Shown here piece after piece: positions 55,386-64,000 of a stretch of DNA of 64,000 bases; position 1 is the first letter of the stretch, and each line of letters opens with the position of its first letter. The stretch spans positions 310,001 to 374,000 of the forward strand of contig CANQGQ010000001.1 in the NCBI GenBank assembly GCA_947623305.1. Reading direction: 5' to 3'. The notes under the pieces are model-generated. The model saw only the letters and a program-made list of their open reading frames with translations. It was not told the origin of the DNA and did no database searches. The DNA comes from an uncultured Alistipes sp. Lineage in GTDB: Bacteria; Bacteroidota; Bacteroidia; Bacteroidales; Rikenellaceae. A program made the translations under genes and the position numbers.

Positions 55386-56381
55386 ATGAAAATCCTCATT
55401 GATCGGGCCATTCCGTTTCTGCGCGGTGTGTTGGAGCCCTGGGCTACGACGGTTTACCTGTCGGGCGACGCCATCGGCCCCGAAGAGGTACGCGATGCCG
55501 ACGCCCTGATTATCCGCACCCGCACCCGTTGCGACGAACGGCTGCTCGACGGTTCGCGCGTCCGGTTCATCGCCACCGCGACCATCGGGTTCGACCACAT
55601 CGACACTGCGTGGTGCGCAGCCCACGGCATCGAGGTAAACACAGCCGTCGGATGCAATGCCCGCGGCGTGCTGCAATGGATCGCCGCCGTCCTGGTGCGG
55701 CTTTCACGCCGACAAGGCTGGCGTCCCGCCGACAAGACTTTAGGGGTCATCGGCGTCGGTCATGTCGGGTCGCTCGTCGCGGCCTACGCCGCCGCATGGG
55801 GATTCCGCGTGCTCTGCTGCGATCCGCCGCGCGAAGCCCGCGAACACCTCGGATTCCTGTCGCTGGAGGAGGTCGCCCGACAAGCCGATCTGCTCACGTT
55901 CCACACGCCGCTCGACCGGTCGACGCGGCACCTGGTCGATACCCGATTCCTGAGTTCCCTGCCTCCGACGACCCAATTAATAAACTCCTCGCGGGGCGAA
56001 GTGGTCGACACCGCAGCTCTGCTCGCCAGCGGTCATCCCTGCGTTTTGGACGTTTGGGAGCACGAACCGCAGATCGACCGCCGGCTGCTCGATCGGGCCC
56101 TGCTCGCCACGCCCCACATCGCCGGCTATTCGGAACAGGGTAAAGCCAATGCGACCGCGCTGTCGGTCGCTGCCGTCGCGCGTCATTTCGGATGGCCGCT
56201 TGCGGGTTGGTATCCGCCGGAGGTGCGGCCGTCGATGCCCCGCCCCATTTCGTGGCAGGAGCTGTGCGACACGATCGGCGATTATTTCGACATCGAAGCG
56301 CAAAGCCGTCAGCTCAAAGTCCATCCCGAGACTTTCGAAGCGATGCGCAACGACTATCCCTATCGCCCCGAATATTTTTAG
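55386..56381 (+). CDS. pdxB: 4-phosphoerythronate dehydrogenase
   Basis: MKILIDRAIPFLRGVLEPWATTVYLSGDAIGPEEVRDADALIIRTRTRCDERLLDGSRVRFIATATIGFDHIDTAWCAAHGIEVNTAVGCNARGV. Confidence 0.95.
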   Translation: MKILIDRAIPFLRGVLEPWATTVYLSGDAIGPEEVRDADALIIRTRTRCDERLLDGSRVRFIATATIGFDHIDTAWCAAHGIEVNTAVGCNARGVLQWIAAVLVRLSRRQGWRPADKTLGVIGVGHVGSLVAAYAAAWGFRVLCCDPPREAREHLGFLSLEEVARQADLLTFHTPLDRSTRHLVDTRFLSSLPPTTQLINSSRGEVVDTAALLASGHPCVLDVWEHEPQIDRRLLDRALLATPHIAGYSEQGKANATALSVAAVARHFGWPLAGWYPPEVRPSMPRPISWQELCDTIGDYFDIEAQSRQLKVHPETFEAMRNDYPYRPEYF

Positions 56382-56403
56382 GTAACTATTCCTATTTTCC
56401 ACA

Positions 56404-56511
56404 GAATCAAGTCGGCAAATGTATTTACATGGCCGACGGTCGTGCCGCTCGCGGCTTTGCCGCGTTTACAAATTTGACCCACCCCTAAACCCCCGCCTTG
56501 GCGGGGGCTTC
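56404..56511. repeat. Dispersed repeat family 2, copy B
   Basis: GAATCAAGTCGGCAAATG...GACGGTCGTGCCGCTCGCGGCTTTGCCGCGTTTACAAATTTGACCCACCCCTAAACCCCCGCCTTGGCGGGGGCTTC. Confidence 0.75.
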
Positions 56512-56538
56512 AAAAAGCCCTACACCGTGTTTAAGTAA

Positions 56539-56580
56539 ACCTTCTTCGCTGCCCACCCGTTTGAACGGGCAACCCTATGC
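56539..56580. repeat. Fragment of repeat family 1
   Basis: CTTCTTCGCTGCCCACCCGTTTGAACGGGCAACCCTATGC. Confidence 0.6.
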
Positions 56581-56598
56581 CCATGCTCGGGACCGGTT

Positions 56599-57096
56599 TC
56601 ACCGCTTCAATCGCTCCCAAATCCGATCCGTTTCGGTCTCCCCATCGAAATACGGATGCTGCTCGCTCCGCCGGAACGTCTCTCCGCCCGGGATAAGAAT
56701 GATTTTATCGGAATCGGGGTATTCGCACACATCCTGCCCGATGGATGAACGCATATCCAAGTAAGTGCAAGGCGTTTCCGAAGGGTTGTAAAGTTGATGG
56801 GCGCCGGACTCGCCCGCTTCGAAAAACAGAAGATCGCCTTCGTACACGGTTTCAAGCCCCGCAGACGTGCGCAAGGTTGCAGAGCCGGACAAAATGAGGA
56901 ACAGTTCTTCCGCATAACGATGAAAATGGTAAGGCGCATTGTATTGATACGGATCGAGCCGCCGCAGGTCGAAATTCAGATACTGCGGACGGATGCCTTT
57001 CGTCGCTCGGGAAATGTCCGTGAATAAGCGGAACCGGTCGATTTTGCCGGAATTCGGTTGAAAATCGCGTTCTTCTTTTCTGATGATCGTCGCCAT
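56599..57096 (-). CDS. Cupin-domain protein
   Basis: NAPYHFHRYAEELFLILSGSATLRTSAGLETVYEGDLLFFEAGESGAHQLYNPSETPCTYLDM. Confidence 0.9.
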   Translation of the reverse strand: MATIIRKEERDFQPNSGKIDRFRLFTDISRATKGIRPQYLNFDLRRLDPYQYNAPYHFHRYAEELFLILSGSATLRTSAGLETVYEGDLLFFEAGESGAHQLYNPSETPCTYLDMRSSIGQDVCEYPDSDKIILIPGGETFRRSEQHPYFDGETETDRIWERLKR

Positions 57097-57190
57097 AGAC
57101 TAATTATTATAATAAGGGGGCGTCGAACGACGCACTTCGCTCGCAAATATAGCCTTTATTTCCGAAAGTGGCGGTTATTGCATAGGGAAG

Positions 57191-57466
57191 GGCTGGCAGC
57201 GAAGAAAGCGATAAAAAGCGTCGAAACGCGCTACCGCATCGGGAACTGCTTTTAAAAGCAGCGGGGCGAAGACTGCGGAGTGAACGCCGATAGGCGGGCC
57301 TCCGCGGGCGGAGGCTTCGGCCCGCGGCCCTTATAAAAGGGCCTTATTAGCGCGGTAGACTGTTTTCGTTCTTTCAGCAGTTATCTTCGCTACCAACCCT
57401 TTCCAAAAACGGTCGGAAGCGAAGAAAGCGATCGAAAGCGAAATAAGAGTCTCACGCGCTAATAAA
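57191..57466. repeat. Largest composite of repeat family 1 (two units plus the GGGCCGAAGCCTCCGCC module)
   Basis: GGCAGCGAAGAAAGCG core, CTGCTTTTAAAAGCAG, inverted GGCGGGCCTCCGCGGGCGGAGGCTTCGGCCCGC, GGCCCTTATAAAAGGGCC, then a 118-bp long hairpin TTATTAGCGCGGTAGACT ... AGTCTCACGCGCTAATAA. Confidence 0.82.
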
Positions 57467-57556
57467 TTTGGGAGGTTGACGAATTTTTATTAATTTAGCT
57501 GGTTGAAGCGATCTGCGATCGTTTTTCCGTTCAAAAAAAGGGCAATCAATAAAACA

Positions 57557-59554
57557 ATGACCTCCTCGAATCCGAAAAATAACGAAAACTGTACGGCCGA
57601 AGAGTTGAAATACCTCGAGCTGCTCGCGCGACAGTTCCCCACCATCGCCGACGCCGCCACGGAAATCATCAACCTCGAAGCCATCCTCAACCTGCCGAAA
57701 GGGACGGAACACTTTCTGACCGACCTCCACGGAGAGGCCGAGGCCTTCCGCCACGTATTGAAAAACGCTTCGGGGGTCATCCGTCAGAAAATCGACGAAC
57801 TTTTCGGCCACACGTTGCGCGAGGCCGAAAAACGCGACCTTTGCACGCTGATCTATTACCCTGAGGAGAAACTCGAACGGGTGAAACGCTACGAAACCGA
57901 ACTCGACGACTGGTACCGCATCACGCTCAACCAGTTGGTCGAAGTGTGCCGTTACGTCTCGACCAAATACACCCGTTCGAAGGTCTACAAGGCGCTGCCC
58001 GCCGACTTCTCCTACATCATCCAGGAGTTGTTGCACGAATCGGGCTCGCGCGACATGCCCAACAAACAGGACTACTTCAACGCTATCCTCAATTCGATCA
58101 TCGAGGTCGATCGGGCCGACGAGTTCATCGCGGCCATCAGCCACGTCATCCAGCAGTTGACCATCGACCGGCTGCACATCATCGGCGACATCTTCGACCG
58201 CGGCCCGGGCCCGCACATCATCCTCGACACCTTATCGGATTACCACAAGGTCGACATCCAGTGGGGCAACCACGATATTTTATGGATGGGAGCCGCTGCC
58301 GGAAACGAAGCCTCATTGGCCAACGTCGTGCGCATCTCGGCGCGTTACGCCAACCTCGACGTGCTCGAAAACGGTTACGGCATCAATCTGTTGCCGCTGG
58401 CCCGTTTGGCGATGGACGTCTACGGCGACGACCCTTGCACCCGTTTCGCTCCGCGCATGTTGCAGGATTGCCGCCTCAACGAACGCGACGCCCGTCTGAC
58501 GGCCCAGATGCACAAGGCCATCACCGTGCTCCAGTTCAAATTGGAGGGGCAACTGATTCTCCGTCATCCGGAGTACCGCATGGAAGACCGGCTGCTGTTG
58601 GACAAGATGGATCTGGCGGCCGGCACCGTGCGCATCGGCGACGAAGTTTATCCGTTGAACGACACCTTCTTCCCGACCATCGACCCGACCGACCCCTATC
58701 GGCTGACCGAGGACGAGAACGAAGTGGTGCAACAACTGCGCATGGCCTTCCGCAACAGCGAGAAATTGCAGAAACACATCCGATTGCTTTACAGCAAAGG
58801 CAGCCTCTATTTGGTGCTCAACTCCAACCTGCTCTACCATGCGTCGATTCCGATGACCGACGCGGGCGCATTCAAACAGGTGGAGATTTGCGGCAAGACG
58901 CTCGGCGGACGCGACCTGCTCGACCGCGTCGACCGGCTGGCCCGCGAAGCCTATTTCGGCCGCAAGGGTTCCGAGACCCGCCGTCAGGCGTTGGACTACA
59001 TGTGGTACCTCTGGTGCGGCCCCGATTCGCCGCTGTTCGACAAAGACAAGATGGCCGTATTCGAATCCTACTTCATCGACGACAAAAAGCCCCGTGCCGA
59101 ACACAAGGGAGCCTACTACAACCGTATGGAAGACCCGGCGGTCTGTGCGATGATTCTCCGGTCGTTCGGGCTCGATCCGGCGACGTCGCACATCATTTCG
59201 GGCCACATTCCGGTGAAGAGCGGCAAGGGCGAAAGTCCCATCAAGGCGGGCGGACGGCTGCTGATGATCGACGGCGGATTCTCGAAAGCCTATCAGGCCG
59301 AGACGGGCATCGCAGGTTACACGCTGATCTACAACTCCCACGGCCTGCAATTGGTGCAGCATCAACCGTTCGAATCGCGACGGCGAGCCATCGAGGAGGG
59401 GTTGGATATTCTGTCGACGAAGTTCGTCGTCGAAGCGACCGCCACGCGGCTGACCGTACGCGACACGACGGTGGGCAAAGAGCTATTGGTGCAAATCGAC
59501 GATCTGAAACGGCTGTTGACGGCCTATCGCAGCGGCATTTTATTAGCGCGCTAA
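57557..59554 (+). CDS. fbp: Fructose-1,6-bisphosphatase class III
   Basis: FLTDLHGEAEAFRHVLKNASGVIRQKIDELFG; LHIIGDIFDRGPGPHIILDTLSDYHKVDIQWGNHDILWMGAAAGNEASLANVVRISARYAN; ISGHIPVKSGKGESPIKAGGRLLMIDGGFSKAYQ. Confidence 0.97.
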   Translation: MTSSNPKNNENCTAEELKYLELLARQFPTIADAATEIINLEAILNLPKGTEHFLTDLHGEAEAFRHVLKNASGVIRQKIDELFGHTLREAEKRDLCTLIYYPEEKLERVKRYETELDDWYRITLNQLVEVCRYVSTKYTRSKVYKALPADFSYIIQELLHESGSRDMPNKQDYFNAILNSIIEVDRADEFIAAISHVIQQLTIDRLHIIGDIFDRGPGPHIILDTLSDYHKVDIQWGNHDILWMGAAAGNEASLANVVRISARYANLDVLENGYGINLLPLARLAMDVYGDDPCTRFAPRMLQDCRLNERDARLTAQMHKAITVLQFKLEGQLILRHPEYRMEDRLLLDKMDLAAGTVRIGDEVYPLNDTFFPTIDPTDPYRLTEDENEVVQQLRMAFRNSEKLQKHIRLLYSKGSLYLVLNSNLLYHASIPMTDAGAFKQVEICGKTLGGRDLLDRVDRLAREAYFGRKGSETRRQALDYMWYLWCGPDSPLFDKDKMAVFESYFIDDKKPRAEHKGAYYNRMEDPAVCAMILRSFGLDPATSHIISGHIPVKSGKGESPIKAGGRLLMIDGGFSKAYQAETGIAGYTLIYNSHGLQLVQHQPFESRRRAIEEGLDILSTKFVVEATATRLTVRDTTVGKELLVQIDDLKRLLTAYRSGILLAR

Positions 59555-59640
59555 CTGCCCCGTTTGAACGGGGTTCCTTATGCGCCGCTTTTGAAAGCGG
59601 TTCCCTATGCGTCAGATCGTTGATTCGCTTATGAACGTCA
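59536..59640. repeat. Family 1 repeat overlapping the fbp 3' end, two tandem hairpins
   Basis: TTTTATTAGCGCGC, CCCCGTTTGAACGGGG-TTCCTTATGCG, CCGCTTTTGAAAGCGG-TTCCCTATGCGTCAGATCG...CATCTTTGCTACC. Confidence 0.78.
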
Positions 59641-59720
59641 TCTTTGCTACCTCCCCCTAATTAAAAGGGTTGCGGAGCTGGAAAGGAAAGGAGCGGAATG
59701 AAGACAACCATCAAAAAAGG

Positions 59721-60851
59721 ATGAAACAGAACGATATACGTGTGGAGGCCATCGCGCTTCAAATGGTTCCGGGAATCGGAATCAAAGGCGCCGTGCATCT
59801 GTTGGAGACGTTCGGCGACGCCCGCAGCGTGTTCGAGGCTTCGACCGACGAATTGATCGAACGAGCCGAGCTGCGACCCGACCTCGCCCGTGCCATCGTG
59901 CAGCGCAAAGGATTCTCCCAAGCCGAAAAAGAGCTCCGCTACTGCGAACGCAACGGATTGACCGTCATCGTCTCGACCGATCCGGCCTATCCGCCGCTCC
60001 TGCGCGAGATACCCGATTATCCGCCCGTGCTCTACGTGCTTGGCGACCCCGCCGCACTCACCCGCCGCTGCTTGTCGATGGTCGGCACCCGCAAAGCGAC
60101 CGACTACGGACAAATCGTTTGCAGCCGGTTAGTCGAGGGACTTGCCGAACGGGTTCCCGACCTCTGCATCGTCAGCGGATTGGCCTTCGGCATCGACGCC
60201 GCAGCCCATCGGGCGGCACTCGCGGCGGGGATTCCGACCGTCGGCGTCCTGGCCAATGCGCTTCCCGACGTTACACCCGCACAGCATACGACCTTGGCCC
60301 GCGATCTACTGGCCCACGGCGGCGCCCTCATCAGCGAGACCCATTCCCAGATGCCGCAGAAAGGAACCGGTTATTTGGCCCGCAACCGCATCATCGCCGG
60401 ATTGAGTGCGGGATGCGTCGTGGTCGAATCGCCCGAAAACGGCGGATCGCTCCATACGGCCGCTTGCGCCGACGATTATCATCGGGTGGTAATGGCCGTC
60501 CCGGGCCGCATCACCGATACCGCATCGCGTGGAACCAATCATTTGATATACAGTCATAAGGCGCAGCTCGTCCAGTCGGCGGGCGACATCATCCGCGAAT
60601 TGTTGTGGGACATCGGGCCCGACGCGGCGGCTCTCCGCCCGCAAACCTTCGCCGAACCGCTCACCCCCGAAGAAGAACGGTTGTTGAGCGCCTTCCCCGA
60701 CGCCGATCCGGTGGCCATCGAGGAGTTGGCCCGCACCGCCGGCATCGACACCGGTGCGCTGACCGCCCTGTTGATCGGGCTCGAACTATCGGGCGCCGTG
60801 CGCCAGTTGCCCGGCAACCGTTACCTCAAACTCCGTCCGCCATGCGATTGA
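59721..60851 (+). CDS. dprA: DNA processing protein DprA
   Basis: YPPLLREIPDYPPVLYVLGDPAALTRRCLSMVGTRKATDYG; IVSGLAFGIDAAAHRAALAAGIPTVGVLANALPDVTPAQHTTLARDLLAHGGALISE. Confidence 0.96.
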   Translation: MKQNDIRVEAIALQMVPGIGIKGAVHLLETFGDARSVFEASTDELIERAELRPDLARAIVQRKGFSQAEKELRYCERNGLTVIVSTDPAYPPLLREIPDYPPVLYVLGDPAALTRRCLSMVGTRKATDYGQIVCSRLVEGLAERVPDLCIVSGLAFGIDAAAHRAALAAGIPTVGVLANALPDVTPAQHTTLARDLLAHGGALISETHSQMPQKGTGYLARNRIIAGLSAGCVVVESPENGGSLHTAACADDYHRVVMAVPGRITDTASRGTNHLIYSHKAQLVQSAGDIIRELLWDIGPDAAALRPQTFAEPLTPEEERLLSAFPDADPVAIEELARTAGIDTGALTALLIGLELSGAVRQLPGNRYLKLRPPCD

Positions 60852-61651
60852 TCGACACCCATTCGCACCTCTACGACGAGGCATTCGACGCCGACCGCGA
60901 AGCCACCTTCGCACGGGCCGTCGACGCCAGCGTCGAACGTTTGCTGATCCCCGCTATTGATTCGGAGAGCCACGCGCGGATGTTCGACTTTTGCCGACAG
61001 CATCCCGACCGGTGCATCCCGATGATGGGTCTGCACCCCACCTCTATTAATGACAATCCCCGCTGGCGCGAGGAGTTGGCGCTCGTCGAACAGTATTTGG
61101 CCGCGCCGCCCGAAGGCATCGCCCGCTGGTGCGCCGTCGGCGAAATCGGCCTCGACCTTTACTGGAGCCGCGACGCGCAGGAGGAACAGACGGAAGCCTT
61201 CCGCCGCCAGATCGAACTTTCGCTGCATTACGGACTGCCCATCGCCGTGCACGTGCGCGATGCGTGGGCCGAGACGTTGGAGGTGATGCGCTCTTATCGC
61301 GGTCGCGGCGTGCGGGGCGTGTTCCACGCCTTTTCCGACACGATGGAGACCTATCGCGAACTGCGCGAACTGGGCGACTTCCGGTTCGGGGTCGGCGGAA
61401 CGGTTACCTACAAAAAGAGCCGCGTGGCCGAGGTCGTTCGCGAAATGCCGCTCGCGGAGATCGTTTTAGAGACCGACTGCCCCTATCTGACGCCCGTGCC
61501 CCATCGCGGCGAACGCAACGAATCGGCCTACGTGCGGTTCGTCTGCGAGAAGATCGCCGAATTGAAAGGGCTCGACCCCGACGAGGTAGCGGCCACAACG
61601 ACGGCTACGGCGCAACGGATGTTCCTGCGACCCTCCGACGAAGCAAAATAA
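60842..61651 (+). CDS. TatD family deoxyribonuclease/hydrolase
   Basis: MRLIDTHSHLYDEAFDADREATFARAVDASVERLLIPAID; MMGLHPTSINDN; AVGEIGLDLYW; LETDCPYLTPVPHRGERNE. Confidence 0.95.
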   Translation: MRLIDTHSHLYDEAFDADREATFARAVDASVERLLIPAIDSESHARMFDFCRQHPDRCIPMMGLHPTSINDNPRWREELALVEQYLAAPPEGIARWCAVGEIGLDLYWSRDAQEEQTEAFRRQIELSLHYGLPIAVHVRDAWAETLEVMRSYRGRGVRGVFHAFSDTMETYRELRELGDFRFGVGGTVTYKKSRVAEVVREMPLAEIVLETDCPYLTPVPHRGERNESAYVRFVCEKIAELKGLDPDEVAATTTATAQRMFLRPSDEAK

Positions 61652-61662
61652 ACGAATACGAT

Positions 61663-62769
61663 ATGCGTTCATCCATTCTGATCATCTACACGGGCGGCAC
61701 GATCGGCATGAAGACCGACGCCGAAACCGGTGCGCTCGTGCCGTTCGATTTCAGCGGCATCTACGACGAATTCCCTTCGTTGAAACGGCTCAACGTCGAC
61801 ATCGAAGTGCTCTCGCTGTCGCCCGTCATCGACTCGTCGAACGTCAGCCCCGACAACTGGCTCGAACTCGCGCGGCTCATCCGCGACAATTATGCCCGTT
61901 ACGACGGGTTCGTCGTCCTGCACGGCACCGATACGATGTCCTACACCGCTTCGGCCTTGAGTTTCTTACTGGAAAACTTACGAAAACCGGTCGTCTTCAC
62001 CGGCAGCCAGATTCCGATCGGCGTGTTGCGCACCGACGGGCGCGAGAATCTGATTACGGCCATCGAAATCGCCGGCGCCCAGCGCGACGGACGGCCCGTC
62101 GTGCCCGAAGTGTCGCTCTACTTCCAGAATCGGTTGTTCCGCGCCAACCGCACCACCAAACGGAGTGCCGAAGCGTTGAACGCCTTCCGGTCGTACAATT
62201 ATCCGCCCTTGGCCGAAGTCGGCGTCAACATCTCTTACAATTTGACGGCCATCCGCCAGTCCGACGGGTTTGCGGACGGGTTAGGTATCGCCACCAAGCT
62301 CGGCAACCCGCCCGATGCACTTCGAAACGCAACGAAGCTCGGAGGCCAGTCCGATTCACTTCGAATCGCTACGAAGCTCGGTAACGGCCTTGCCTTAATA
62401 AAATTGTTTCCGGGGATCGAAGAAGCCGTTCTGCGGGCCATGCTCGCGGCTCCCGGATTGCGGGCCGTCGTGTTGGAGACCTTCGGCGCAGGCAACGCTC
62501 CGACCTCGGAGTGGTTCATCCGGTTGTTGGAGGAGGCCATCGCTCGCGGCATCCACATCGTGAACATCACCCAATGCGACGGCGGCAGCGTCTCGATGGA
62601 GCTCTACGAAACCGGACTGCGACTTCAGAAGATCGGCGTGCTCTGCGGCTACGACCTGACGACCGAGGCCGCCGTAACGAAATTGATGTATCTGTTGGGC
62701 AAAGAACTGCCGGCCGAATCGCTGCGCGAAGCCATGCGAAAATCGTTGCGCGGAGAAATTACCGTCTGA
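61663..62769 (+). CDS. ansA: Type I (AnsA-like) L-asparaginase with repeat insertion
   Basis: ILIIYTGGTIGMKTDAETGALVPFDF; YDGFVVLHGTDTMSYTASALSFLLENLRKPVVFTGSQIPIGVLRTDGRENLITAIEIA; VVLETFGAGNAP. Confidence 0.95.
   Translation: MRSSILIIYTGGTIGMKTDAETGALVPFDFSGIYDEFPSLKRLNVDIEVLSLSPVIDSSNVSPDNWLELARLIRDNYARYDGFVVLHGTDTMSYTASALSFLLENLRKPVVFTGSQIPIGVLRTDGRENLITAIEIAGAQRDGRPVVPEVSLYFQNRLFRANRTTKRSAEALNAFRSYNYPPLAEVGVNISYNLTAIRQSDGFADGLGIATKLGNPPDALRNATKLGGQSDSLRIATKLGNGLALIKLFPGIEEAVLRAMLAAPGLRAVVLETFGAGNAPTSEWFIRLLEEAIARGIHIVNITQCDGGSVSMELYETGLRLQKIGVLCGYDLTTEAAVTKLMYLLGKELPAESLREAMRKSLRGEITV
62262..62384 (+). repeat. In-frame 39-bp minisatellite within ansA
   Basis: GCTCGG marker at 62298, 62337 and 62376 (exact 39-nt period), encoding (N/G)(P/Q)(P/S)D(A/S)LR(N/I)ATKLG. 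Confidence 0.88.
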
Positions 62770-63234
62770 AACGTTGCACGGATCGAATTTTTTTTCTATA
62801 TTTCGCACTGCTAACATGCCCGTAGTGGCCGCCGGACGGTAGGGACGGCGGGGCCTATTGATAGACAATGAGCTGAATTATAGCTTATTAGCGAGTTTTG
62901 GACGAGCGAATGGCAAATGATGCGGGCCGATGATTGAGAAGTCAAAAAAAGGCCGATCGGAACGATAAAAAGACTCCTGCGCCGAAAAAATTTCGTTTTT
63001 TTCAGCGTCCGGAATGATCCGGAAAGGGACGGTTTCCGAAGCGCGCGGGACGAAGCCGAAAAAGCTCGGCGGAGAAAGAACGAAAAGCCGCAGGATGCGA
63101 AGGAATGCAGCCGACGAAACGACCGAAAGCGACAACGACGAACGGGAGAGACGCAAAAATAGGAAAACAGCGAATACACCGAAGCGGTCAAACGCAAAAC
63201 GGTAAGAAGAATAAAAATTATAAGTAAAACGATG

Positions 63235-63330
63235 AGCAGAACCGAGACTCATCTTAATAAAACGGTCGACAGAACCCAAACTTACTTAATAAAACGGTGG
63301 ACAGAACCAAAAACTTACTTAATAAAAACT
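63235..63330 (+). repeat. Three-copy tandem repeat in the exbB/tolQ leader
   Basis: GCAGAACCGAGACTCATCTTAATAAAACGGTCGA / CAGAACCCAAACTTACTTAATAAAACGGTGGA / CAGAACCAAAAACTTACTTAATAAAAACT. Confidence 0.85.
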
Positions 63331-63358
63331 ATCAAAAACTAATTTATCTAAAACAACT

Positions 63359-64000
63359 ATGAAAAAATTCTTTTTGATTCTGACGGTTGCCCTGTTCGGT
63401 ACGGTAGCCGTGTTCGCGCAGGATGCAGCTGTCGCAGCTGAGGAATCCGCCTTGGAAACGGCCGTCGCAGGCGACAGCATGCACCACGTCTTGATGCAGA
63501 AGTTCCTCGAAGGCGGTTGGGGCTGGATGCTTCCCGTATTGCTCTGCTTGGTGATCGGTCTGGCCGTAGCCATCGAGCGCATCCTCTACCTGACGCTTTC
63601 GACGATCAACACCAAGAAGTTCGTCGCTAAAGTCGAAGAGGCGCTGAACAACGGCGGCATCGAGGCTGCCAAGGAGGTTTGCCGCAACACCAAAGGCCCG
63701 ATCGCTTCGATCTACTACCAGGGTCTCGACCGTTATGCACAGGGTCTCGACGCAGTTGAAAAAGCGGTCGTTTCCTACGGTTCGGTTCAGACGGGCCAGA
63801 TGGAATCGGGTCTGTCGTGGATCGGTCTGTTCATCGCGCTGTCGCCTATGTTGGGCTTCATGGGTACCGTTGTCGGTATGATCGGTGCATTCGATGCCAT
63901 CCAGGCTGCCGGCGATATCAGCCCGACGTTGGTTGCCGGCGGTATCAAAGTCGCCCTGTTGACCACCTTGATGGGTCTGATCGCTGCGGTTATTCTTCAG
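63359..64000 (+). CDS. exbB: MotA/TolQ/ExbB proton channel family protein (3' end beyond window)
   Basis: MKKFFLILTVALFGTVAVFAQD ... GGWGWMLPVLLCLVIGLAVAIERILYLTLSTINTKKFV ... GLFIALSPMLGFMGTVVGMIGAFDAIQAAGDISPTLVAGGIKVALLTTLMGLIAAVILQ. Confidence 0.94.
   Translation, partial: MKKFFLILTVALFGTVAVFAQDAAVAAEESALETAVAGDSMHHVLMQKFLEGGWGWMLPVLLCLVIGLAVAIERILYLTLSTINTKKFVAKVEEALNNGGIEAAKEVCRNTKGPIASIYYQGLDRYAQGLDAVEKAVVSYGSVQTGQMESGLSWIGLFIALSPMLGFMGTVVGMIGAFDAIQAAGDISPTLVAGGIKVALLTTLMGLIAAVILQ

Noticed and set aside
57946-59634. 562-aa plus-strand ORF overlapping fbp
   Set aside because: Alternative frame of fbp; Arg/His/Pro-rich with no domain signature.
62878-63279. 133-aa minus-strand ORF upstream of exbB
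   Set aside because: S/F/R-rich low-complexity shadow of a purine-rich strand, ends in the tandem array; no supporting start signal or domain.

Overview
GC-rich Bacteroidota chromosomal segment, probably Rikenellaceae/Alistipes-like (inferred from gene content, TAnnTTTG -7 promoter motifs and A-rich starts without a clear Shine-Dalgarno). It is mostly housekeeping genes: rpmE (type B, 3' end), trmB, gldH, PSP1/RicT-like, nth, a UvrD/PcrA-like helicase, rpsA, rbfA, folK, holB, an ECF-type sigma factor, groES/groEL, metK, nhaA, pdxB, fbp (class III), dprA, tatD-like, ansA and exbB/tolQ (5' part). Accessory-type genes include GH28 and GH2 enzymes, S41 and S46 peptidases, an RND efflux operon, a BlaI plus M56-TonB pair, LytTR and AraC regulators, a FadL-like porin and two FKBPs. 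There are two tRNAs (Arg-ACG, His-GTG). I see no transposase, prophage or CRISPR. The most interesting signals are non-coding: (1) a modular dispersed repeat family of about 10 copies with TTTTTATTAGCGCGG / AATAAAAA terminal inverted repeats, a conserved CTTTCTTCGCTTCCGACC core and hypervariable hairpins whose stems covary around a constant TTTGAAA/TTTTAAAA centre, several of which supply the stop codons of flanking genes; (2) a TTAATAAAA / TTTTATTAA motif that recurs far more than expected, at start codons, in tandem leader arrays and inside coding regions through TTA-ATA-AAA codons; (3) a convincing SAM-II-type riboswitch candidate upstream of metK; (4) an in-frame 39-bp minisatellite inside ansA; (5) a second repeat family of about 100 bp with a CGCGGC-TTYG-GCCGCG hairpin. 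All calls come from reading the sequence and the supplied ORF track; no database search was run.
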